Below are positions 23,099 through 31,946 of a stretch of DNA of 64,000 nucleotides, in pieces (the stretch's first letter is position 1; each line of letters opens with the position of its first letter). The stretch comes from Paraphoma chrysanthemicola. Taxonomy: Eukaryota > Ascomycota > Dothideomycetes > Pleosporales > Phaeosphaeriaceae. The stretch is taken from the NCBI GenBank assembly GCA_020744225.1, contig JAGMWG010000016.1, forward strand, positions 682,001 through 746,000, in the 5' to 3' direction. The notes under the pieces were generated by a model. It did no database searches, was not told where the DNA came from, and saw only the letters and a program-made list of their open reading frames with translations. Position numbers and translations under genes: made by a program.

Positions 23099-24585
23099 TT
23101 ACTGCATCGCCCCCGACGTATCCAAGTCCCGAACCGGTTGTTCAGGTACTGCAAACATGGGCACCTTGCGTGCAGTAGGGCTGCCTAGTGGGTTCGCGAT
23201 CCCTTCTTTCTGGTGCGAATCCACTGATAACGAGGGCGTGCGGGATAGCGTTGCCATTGTTGAGCCTGTTTGATTTGCTGCTGCGACTTTTGCGCGGATG
23301 GTTGAGAGGGCTGATTCGTTGTTTTCGTATGGACGTTGAGGATTTGGTTCGTGGGTCGGAGATGTGTGAATTTGTGGTTCGTGAGGCGGTTGCGGATTTT
23401 GTGACTCTGAGGTTGGTGGTTCCGTGGGTGTCGGATCTATACTTTGCGCATTATGCCCCGTACCAGACTCTGCTGCAGATGCAGCCTCGCCCCCCTCCTC
23501 TGCTTTCGGGACCATTCGTTTGGCACGGGCTATTGCTATTAGGTCATCGAAATCCGTCTTGTGCGATTTCGCATGGCCGTTGCCGTCGAAATCCTTCTTC
23601 ATGATTCTGCTCTCTTTGCTATCTGCGCGACCGCCTTGTGTATTTTCCCACTCGTCTAGCTCACGTCTTAATTGCTGCTTGCTCTTGCGCACGCTCTCGT
23701 CCGCGTCGCAATTCGAGTTGTAAATGTTTAGCCACTCAATGTGGCGTCGCTTCAAGAGGTCCTTGGTGCCCCAATTCGGTATACCAATCTCTGAGAGCTT
23801 CTTGCGTAAGGCACCCTCCTTTAGCATAGCATAGTTGAGCTGCGAAAGTCGGGTCGGTGGAGGGGACGCTTCTTTCTGCCGTCGTTGCAGTGGATTCGGG
23901 AATGTGGTCTTCGTTCTGTACGTTGTCAGCGGAGGCGAATCTGGTGATGTCATTTGTATACAGACTTTGACCGGGTACTGCGGCCCTGCGATGAGCTCTG
24001 CCCAGGACAAATGTCCAAATGGTTATACACCTGTTCTGCCTTCATGGCTGAGTTGCATATCGGGCACTTCGCCATGCCCTCTGGTAGGAACTCTTCATCG
24101 CCTTCGACATCTTCCTCGCTGTCTGCGACTTCGATTGGTGTACTGTCTGTCCCTTGGTTGCGACGACCACTACTCCGTGTTTGTCGCGAGCGCGTCTGCC
24201 GTGCAGGCTCGCCGTCTTCCAGATCTGTATCGTCCAGCTTCCTCTTCTTTGCGCTACCGTTTTGTGCGTCTTCTTTGTCTTTGCGCGCCATCTCCAGTGC
24301 CTTCGGCCTCGCCTCTTGGAAGCGCATCACAACCTCTCGAACGGCAATGTTGGGTGCCAATTTGTCGCTCGAACATGCACTCTTGCAGCTCGGGCATTTC
24401 CCGTCCGTAGCTATACATCTGCGTATACATATCGAGCAGAATGTGTGCGAGCACGAGGTGATGACGGGGTTCGAGAGAAATTCCTTGCAGACTTCGCAGC
24501 GCAAGGCAGCCTCGAGTGCTTCAAAGGCGGGTAGCGACGTCGAAATCCAGTCTGTAGAGTCTGGTAGGTCAAAGGCTGGGTCCAT
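23099..24585 (-). CDS. RAD18: RAD18, postreplication-repair E3 ubiquitin ligase
   Basis: E3 that with Rad6 mono-ubiquitinates PCNA at stalled forks. Exons 24585-23966 and 23915-23099 give 478 aa. The N-terminus DSTDWISTSLPAFEALEAAL leads into a RING (residues 30-~68: CEVCKEFLSNPVITSCSHTF, CSICIRRC, CPSC). A UBZ4 zinc finger follows at about 183-205 (CPICNSAMKAEQVYNHLDIC). After the intron comes a SAP-like DNA-binding segment (LNYAMLKEGALRKKLSEIGI and GIPNWGTKDLLKRRHIEWLN). The C-terminal ~190 residues are disordered. The 50-nt intron (23916-23965) uses a weak GTCTGT donor; a donor 9 nt upstream (GTCAAA) also keeps frame. The frame is open upstream to an ATG at 24822, but family proteins begin close to the chosen Met. 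Confidence 0.93.
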
Positions 24586-25140
24586 GAAGTCTTTCGGGGG
24601 AGGGCGTGTTGTTGCGCTGTGCGGCTGCGATGACGGCGGAGTCGAGTCGCGTGCGACGCGCCTGCGCGTCTTGGATGTTTCGTGATCACGTGAGCTGGCG
24701 AATGCTTTAGCCACAGAAGGTTGTCTCTTTCGAGCGTCGGACTCAAAACGGATCTGAAACTGTCTCGACATTGTGCACGAATCTGGTTCGAGATGAGAGT
24801 GCATGTGGACAGAGGCATTCAACTGGTGAGAGAAAGCAGGAGCGTCCTTGCAGGTTGCTCACGGGTTCTCTTGCATATACTGGCGCAGACTGGAAACATC
24901 TCACTTAGTTGATCCTGCGGATACTGAGCCTAAGCTGATGCACCACTACGCTCTTTGAGAAGAACTTTGCGTCCTTCTTCACCAACGACGCTCTGGTGTT
25001 ACTGTGCACTACTTCGGCGCGCTACATGGATCCTAGCTTTTCAGGTGAATGGCATACACGCACTGCCAGACCCAAAGTCTGTCCCGCGACTCCATGCTCC
25101 GAAGCATTATCAGATGGTTGACCTTCTGCTCTCAACCACT
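24586..25140. other. Intergenic region between RAD18 and ULA1
   Basis: About 555 bp between the ULA1 stop and the RAD18 start (both minus). It must contain the RAD18 promoter; part of it is an upstream extension of the RAD18 frame. Nothing else recognised. Confidence 0.4.
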
Positions 25141-27035
25141 TCACACCTTGATGACCATGCTTTTGCTCCTGATCCCGTCAAAGACACAGGTGTTGTCGAC
25201 CGGCACATATTGCTCGGTTATAACTTTGATGACCTCTTGCGAGACCATACCGCCAGTTAACGCGCCAATATTGTGCAGCTCAGCACCACCAGCTCGGGTA
25301 CTAGCTTCCGTCAGCTACTGTTACTTTCATCCACAAGACATGTAAGAACTTACAGTTCACGCGCAAACTGCCCGATCTGTTCCTTGATAGTGTCATATTC
25401 GTCCTCGTCCATGGATGCGTTCCCTTCTTTTACCAGGTCATCTGCAATCTTGATCGCGATGCCAGTAAGCTTTTCTGAATCACCCTCTGGATCGTGTGCG
25501 CCAGGTACTTGGGCAGCACCACCAAGCCCGTCCTTTATGTGCGTCGCCGCGAATTCGTCCCAGGCGAGGAAGGCGATGTATAGTGGTATGAGTGAGTCGG
25601 GAAATGTCAGTGTTTGAGCTGGATCGTTAGTTATTACCAAGCCATTAGACATTGCGTACTCACCAATCGATCTAGCGCGATCACCCCAGATTACAACCTC
25701 CCTGCTTGAATCGCCAGTCTGCACAATGTGAAATGGTCGGCCCCGGACCAACTTGATGTGAGCAGCATTCTTGCAGAAAGCCTCGATATCCTTCTCTTCT
25801 ATGGGAGTACTCCGCTTTGCGTTTCGCTCGATAAAGCGGACATTCTCAACAACTTCAGCTAAGTCCTTTCGAGCCTTGGATTTGTACGTATTCTGGAGTT
25901 CGATATAGTCCGCGGACCGCGCTTTCATGTCTGGCACCGAGCCAGGTACTGGAAGCACATCGTGCTGCTTATAGAACATGCCGATCGCGTTGGCTATGAC
26001 CCAGAAGCTAGGAGAGTCCTCACGCACTAGAAGACATTCTGGAGCTGTGAAAATTTCTTTCACGTCGCTGCTCGGCTGGGGAGGGTTCAGCGACTTTAGC
26101 ACAGCGGCCACAGCCTCTTCGAAGTTCTCCTCACCGCCCTCAGGACTGTCTGTCCGTGTAGCCTGCGAAACTATACTCCTGAATTCGGTCTTCTCCTTGT
26201 AATTGTCCGGAACCTTGCCGTCGTGCTGCTTCTTCCACTCCTCCAGATAGTGCAATAATAGAGCGACGTATGGGACGTGACCGTGGTCCTCCGCCGACAT
26301 ATTGTCAATGTTAGCCGTCTTCGCTTCTGCATACTGCAGCAGCTCCGGCCATGGTCGCAGCAGCCGGAGGTCTTGTGTCGTCTCTGGACTCGGATGTGTG
26401 TCTACGATGGGGTATGCTGGTGGGAGGTGGATCGAGAAATGGGAGTAGAAGCCAATAGAGTGTACGTAGAAGAGGGGTATCAGCGCAGCGCTTGCGTGGT
26501 CGGCGAGCTTCGCGAGGAGTTCCGGTTGGATCGGAGCGGTCGCAATGATGAGTGTGTACGGTTGAAGAGCGCCTTCTTGTGGTAACCATGACTCGATTGG
26601 CTGTAGCGTGTTAGCAGCGTACAGCACCGAGACGACAGTGTCATACTTCTGTGACAAAGTGTCCGTCCACATCAGGGTTCAGCTCCTTGAGCAGATTGCA
26701 AGTATGCTCTGCCCTGTATCCACCTAGATGTTCCTCCTCCAGGAAGAAGTTTACGCCCAGGTCGGCTTCGCTAACAATGGCGGAATCTTGGATCGTGAAG
26801 TTGCCGATGCCGGGCAATACGAGGTTCTTGAGGGTCTCGACGCCGACAACACCAGGGCCAGAGTTGATAAGTAGGATGTGCGAATTCTCGAGCGCGATCT
26901 GGCCTGTAGCTCCCCAAAGACGGAGTTGCCGGTCATACCTGCGCTGCTTAGCTAAGGTGATATTTGGGGAGCTTTGGTTGCTCACTTCTTCTCTTTTGCG
27001 GTCGGTCCTTGCACAGGAGGAGGAAGGTCCGCCAT
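25141..27035 (-). CDS. ULA1: ULA1/NAE1, regulatory subunit of the NEDD8-activating enzyme E1
   Basis: Partner of Uba3 in activating NEDD8/Rub1 for cullin modification. Exons 27035-26986, 26938-26647, 26600-25664, 25618-25354 and 25300-25141 give 567 aa. The tiny first exon encodes MADLPPPVQGPTAKEKK and joins to YDRQLRLWGATGQIALE, the invariant start of this E1 half; the nucleotide-fold region continues LINSGPGVVGVETLKNLVLP and GVNFFLEEEHLGGYRAE. The C-terminus GAELHNIGALTGGMVSQEVI and DGIRSKSMVIKV is typical of the NAE1 group rather than SUMO E1 Aos1, and the length (~530-570 aa) agrees. As expected, no catalytic cysteine domain. The third intron (25619-25663, 45 nt) has no stop and a multiple-of-three length, so an unspliced reading would also be open; it has perfect GTGAGT, ACTAAC and CAG signals. 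Confidence 0.93.
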
Positions 27036-27607
27036 CTCGTCGTTCTATAAAAGAAAAGTATCGAAGTGGACAAGGAAAGCGAATGTATGTTCAACGACAA
27101 GCAGTGTAGGCAGCGACAATTCTGCCAGTGCGGTGAGGCAAGCTGCCAGGCACAAACGCGCTGTCACGCTAAGTTAAGAGCGCACCGCGGGGTACTCTTT
27201 TAGGCCATGGCGGGGCTAGAATCGTCATGCGCCTGGACCGGAGATGCAAAACGTCTCGTCGCGAGCTTGCCCATAATTCGCGATTTTCCGGCGTCTCGTC
27301 GCGAAAGCTAACGGGATAGGCTCAATTGCTCCAGTGGGCTCATCATACGTTCTCTGAGAAAGATACTTAGTCTCCTCGGACCCTGTTCATGCGGCTCGTC
27401 TGGTCATCGTTGCGACGGCGCAATATAAATCAGCAGATTAGCAGCATCAGTCATCACCACATCGTCTTGCCCCTCCAGGCTCGAAACACTTTCACACTTC
27501 CTAAACAGAACATCTCCACGCCTGTCAAATCCTGCTTCACTCATTCAAGCTTCCACGCACGAAACATACCCTCCCCCTCCTGCCACCCACATAGAAATCA
27601 CTCCACC
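27036..27607. promoter_or_regulatory. Divergent promoter ULA1 / RKI1
   Basis: 572 bp between divergent start codons. A TATAAAT box at 27424-27430 lies 178 bp before the RKI1 ATG. Three TCGCGA palindromes occur at 27259, 27278 and 27299, the outer two inside a 13-bp direct repeat (CGTCTCGTCGCGA at 27252-27264 and 27292-27304). Confidence 0.55.
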
Positions 27608-28462
27608 ATGACCGACACCGCCGTCGAAGCCGCAAAGCGGACAGCCGCCCAGCGCGCCGTCGCAGACCACTTCGACCCCAACTCGACCCACGTCGGCATC
27701 GGCTCTGGCACGACCATCGTATACGTCGTCGAAGCCATCAAGGCCGCCTCCACCAACCCCAACATCCTCTTCGTCCCCACCGGCTACCAATCGCGCCAAC
27801 TTGTCATCAACGCCGGTCTCACGCCCATCTCCTTCGACACATTACCCGACAACGTGATGCTCGACGTGGCCTTTGACGGCGCAGACGAAGTCGACGCCGA
27901 TCTCAACTGCATAAAAGGCGGCGGCGCATGCTTATTCCAAGAAAAGCTCGTTGCAGAACGGGCCCGGAAATTCGTTTGCGTGGCCGACTACCGCAAGCGC
28001 CAGGACCGACTGTTGACCAACTGGCCGACGATACCGATTGAAGTCGCGCCGCTCGCGCAGCGGAAAGTTGTGAATGCGCTGAAACAGCTGGGATCGTCGG
28101 ACCCCAAGTTACGGACCACGTTGTTGGAGAAATCAGGGCCGTTGAAAACGGATCAGGATTTCTTCATCGTGGATGCCCCGTTCAAGACGCTGCTTACTGC
28201 TGCTGATGTCAAGGCCGGCAAGGGCAAGGGGGATGGGAGTGATGGGACGTGGGAGGTGAATGCGATAAGCAAGGCGATTAAGAGCTTGAGCGGGGTGTTG
28301 GAAGTAGGCATTTTTGCGGGATTGGATGGTATCGAGGCCGCGGGGTTGAAGACGAAGAATGATGCTGCGACGCTGGTGACAGGCGGGCAGAAACCGATTG
28401 CTGTGTACTTTGGCATGGCGGATGGAAGTGTCAAGGTCCGGACAGCCGAGGGCGAGACGTAG
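27608..28462 (+). CDS. RKI1: Ribose-5-phosphate isomerase A
   Basis: Interconverts ribose-5-phosphate and ribulose-5-phosphate in the non-oxidative pentose phosphate pathway, cytosolic. Intronless, 284 aa. The phosphate-binding loop HVGIGSGTTIVYVVEAI, the catalytic segment FDGADEVDADLNCIKGGGAC and the following FQEKLVAERARKFVCVADYR are all intact. WPTIPIEVAPLAQRKVVNAL and the C-terminal GIFAGLDGIEAAGLK also match the family. The ATG at 27608 is preceded by a TATA box and C/T-rich leader. An in-frame ATG at 27389 would add 73 residues with Arg-rich, presequence-like character, but it lies upstream of the TATA box and is probably not used for the main transcript. Confidence 0.95.
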   Translation: MTDTAVEAAKRTAAQRAVADHFDPNSTHVGIGSGTTIVYVVEAIKAASTNPNILFVPTGYQSRQLVINAGLTPISFDTLPDNVMLDVAFDGADEVDADLNCIKGGGACLFQEKLVAERARKFVCVADYRKRQDRLLTNWPTIPIEVAPLAQRKVVNALKQLGSSDPKLRTTLLEKSGPLKTDQDFFIVDAPFKTLLTAADVKAGKGKGDGSDGTWEVNAISKAIKSLSGVLEVGIFAGLDGIEAAGLKTKNDAATLVTGGQKPIAVYFGMADGSVKVRTAEGET

Positions 28463-28759
28463 GAATCAAGTAAGATCCCGCAGGACGATTTGATGAGCAT
28501 GACTTTAGACGTGACAACGGGCACTGAGCTATAGATTCCACATATCCTTCACATAAAAAGTGTGTTTGAAGAAAAGATTTCATCATAAAAACAAGCGAAC
28601 AAATCATTCCTATCCGCCAAAGTATGCATAAAAGAACAGAGCATCCAGCTCGCGACACTCAGCCGCAGAATATAAATCGCCTCATCATCAATCGGTCAGC
28701 AATAGACCAATCATCCTCCTTATCTCCCATCCTCTAATCTACGTTTCCGCACCTCACAT

Positions 28760-30400
28760 TTAAATGTGGTGCGCACGCCTCCTCCTCATCCTCTCCAAGC
28801 CACGCTTGTACCCATCATACGCAGCGGTAACATACACCGTCTTGACAACCGTCTCAATCTCCGTGACCGTAACGCACTTGCCGCCAGGCACACAAGGCGG
28901 ACCCTGAGTTGGCTTTGGCGCCGCGGCCGAAGACGCAGGCTTCGTGACGACAGGCGCAGGCTCGTCGTCCTCGCTGTCCTCGTCGTCGGTCTCAGGTGTA
29001 GAGTATGTGTTTGATGGCGTTGGCTTTGGTGCCACGGGGGCAGCGGACGAGGGCTTAGCTGCTGCCGCTGGGGTAGTGTATGCAGGCGACTGAGCAGGTG
29101 TGTCAGGCTTGTTCTCGTCTTCCTTGTCTGCCTGGTCGTTCGCAGCGGGAGTCTGCTTGGCCGGAGTCTCGGTCTTGGCTTCCTCCTTCTTCGTTGCGCT
29201 GGTCTTTGGTGCTGGGGCGTCGATCACGCCACCACCAACGGTCGCCATGATGAGGCCGACATCAATTGCCTTCTTCTCGGGTGTCAGGACCTTGCCCTTG
29301 TTGGGCGGGCCGTTGAAGTTCTTGGAGTTGCAGGCATTCTGAATCTCCTTGCACTTGGTCTGCCAGAGATCGCATCCTGCGCCGCCAGTTGGGAGTGTCG
29401 AGTCCCAGCAGGTCTCACTCTGGTCCCAGCACTCTTCGGCGGAGGCCCAGCATCCCTTCTCATCAGAGTAGGACGAGACTTCCTTGCCGCACCAGTTTCC
29501 GTTTTCGACGAGGCAGCCTTCGGGCTTGAGGCCCTCAGTTTGTGTCTGCGAGGCAACGCCGGCATCGGATTTGGCGACGAGCTTTGCAACTTCCGGGCCG
29601 GGGACTGGGTAATCGCTGATGTCCGAGTTGTAGATGTCAAACGAGGTGCTGGGTTGGCCGTACTTGACGTAGCCGGGGATGGAGACGGTGGAGGCGGGGC
29701 CGAGGTTGCCACTGCTCTCGAGGAAGATCTGGGCACAGCCGGTGTAGAACTGTGGGTCGCCGGAGTTGGCGGCGTGGAGAGCGAGGATCTCGGGACGGGC
29801 GAGGTATGAGCCACCCTCGAGGCCCTTGGGAAGGTTCACGGAAAGAAGGCCGTTGTTGTCGATGATTTCGTCGGTGCACCAGCGCTTGGAGGAGGCGTCG
29901 TAGCCGTGGTCGAAGATCTTGAACCAGCCATCGCCGGTGGCTTTGTCGTCAATGGCCGATGCTACCTTCTTCAGATACACGGCGCAAGGACCGTAATGAC
30001 CACGGTCCAAGCGCTCCTTGGTGGGATCATTTGCCCATGAACGAATCTCAAAGGTTAGGAGGGCACCGTCCTTGACTGGCTGGACACGGGAGACACCTTT
30101 GGTACCACCAACATCTGCGAGTCATATTAGAGCGTTTCAACACTGGAGTAATTTTATACATACTGCAAGCCATATCTTCGCTGTCTAGGCTGCCGATCGG
30201 GGATCCAGCGGTTTCGGAGTTGGGGTTCATGCGTATGGCAACACCGTCACCCTGTATACTATTAGTATACACGCCTGGATATGGTGTATACAGAAACATA
30301 CCTGAGGAACTCCGTCGACGTAGAAGTCGGTGAAGACAGTGTGGGCAAGGGCAGCGGGCACCGAGGCCAAAGCCGCAAGGAGCATAGATTGAGTCTTCAT
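28760..30400 (-). CDS. AA9 lytic polysaccharide monooxygenase with C-terminal Cys-rich module
   Basis: Secreted copper enzyme that oxidatively cleaves cellulose or related glucans. Exons 30400-30302, 30251-30164 and 30114-28760 give 513 aa. Signal peptide MKTQSMLLAALASVPAALA is followed directly by His20 (HTVFTDFYVDGVPQ), the N-terminal His of the copper brace. The second brace His is His102 in DRGHYGPCAVYLKKV. GDPQFYTGCAQIFLES supplies the Gln184/Tyr186 axial pair. After the catalytic domain, an eight-cysteine segment spans about 263-324 (CLVENGNWCGKE through CDLWQTKCKEIQNAC). A Pro/Ala/Thr linker with an acidic patch follows, then CVPGGKCVTVTEIETVVKTV and a basic end. No CBM1 is present. 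Introns are 50 and 49 nt; the first contains a hairpin at its 3' end. C1 or C4 specificity cannot be told. Confidence 0.94.
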
Positions 30401-31946
30401 GTTGGCAGTTGATCGTGTAGATCGTGAGTAGAAGTCGGTTGCGGATCAAAAGTAGTGATGAGAGTATGACAGAAGAGGGGCGATTTGTCTCTAGGACTCA
30501 AACGGCGATTCAAGCTTGTGCAAAAGAATGGACTGTCGACTTGCGACGTGAAAGGAACGGCAACGGCAGCAAAGCGCCAAAAAGAAAGACACAAAGTTGG
30601 TTTCTGAAAGCCTTGTCGTGAAAGAGTCCAAAGGTAAGGAGAGCAAGACTCAAAGCGGGACTGGCGACGCTTTTGATAGCCAGCAGGGGCCAGAATCTCC
30701 ACTGCAAATCTTCACTCCTCGCATCCCTGTGACGACCCGCCGCTCAGCCGTTCCCCTGGAGAAGTTCCTTGAGACACATCTCTTGGGTCCGGCTGCTGTC
30801 CTGCCCAATCTTGCTAGGAGCGACAATGTTTCCCGAGGGGCGAGGTCAGCCTTGTGAACACACAGCCAATCATTTTGTCGCACCAAAAGCTTCCTTGAAA
30901 CGTGAAACAAAACCGGGTACTCAAGCGAGGCCCTAGGTCGACATCCGGCATGGTCATCACTCTGACGGCGCTTTCTCATACAAGACTAATTCAGGTACCG
31001 TGCCTTAATTAAACGCTGCCGTTCGCTTGGCGCAACCATCGTCCACCATCGTCCACCACCAGCGCGAAGGAACACAGGCGGTAAAACGTCAGAGGTGGGG
31101 TTATCGATATGAGTGTCAATCTACGCGCGAGATCCTCCTGTCGTCTTGCAGGCGCTAAATATGGACGACGCTCCAGCTTGATGAACGTATTATTACGCTG
31201 AAATGTGTGTAAACGCTGACGCTCCTGCAAACGCGCTGACTCTCTCCTGTCGTGAGTCTCGAAATACGGATGTCCGCCTAATGCCAAGTCTCCACTTCAT
31301 TTCTTGAGTCCCGCTCCCGAGCCGTGAGGTGTTCCGAGCATGTCGCTCATTTGCGTTCCGCACGAAGGAGCTCAACCGCGCAGATGCGCTCGGATTTGAG
31401 CTTTTGACGAGACATTTTCAAAGCTTGTTTCGAAACGTCGCTCAGCATGCGCTTGTTGATTCAGTTCAGATTCCACTGCATTTAGAGGCAAGGACCGCAT
31501 GTGCGGCTTCGAATTGTGCCCGGCTCGCCACTACTCTCTGTGACACTGCAGCAATGCCTCAACATTGACTGCGCCCCTCGCTCGGGCGTCTTGGAATTAA
31601 AATTCGTCGATCCATTTATTTTCCGACACGGCAAGGATCATTCTAGCGACGCGGGGATGCCTTCACTGCCGCAGTGCCGCAGCTGGCTTGCACGTGGAGA
31701 TTACTCACACATTCGGAATTGTAATCGCCCCCGTCGACGGCTCGTTCATCCATCCTGCAGTGCGCGTGGACATTACTGAAGCTGTGACACTGCTGCCTCC
31801 GACATTCGCTGCACTGTTAGCATGTAGCGCGGAGGCATTGCATGCTCTTTGAAACCTGCTCAAATGTTTGGTCCATAGCTGAGGATTTCTCCAAGAACGG
31901 ACAGTCGCCACAATAATGAAATGCGGGCTTGTCGGAGATGCCAGCG
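30401..31946. other. Upstream region of the AA9 gene
   Basis: About 1.5 kb with no supported gene. It serves as the AA9 promoter and contains the 3' flank of the next minus-strand gene. I saw no GGCTAAA-type XlnR site by eye. A short tandem repeat of CATCGTCCAC occurs near 31036-31057. Confidence 0.4.
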
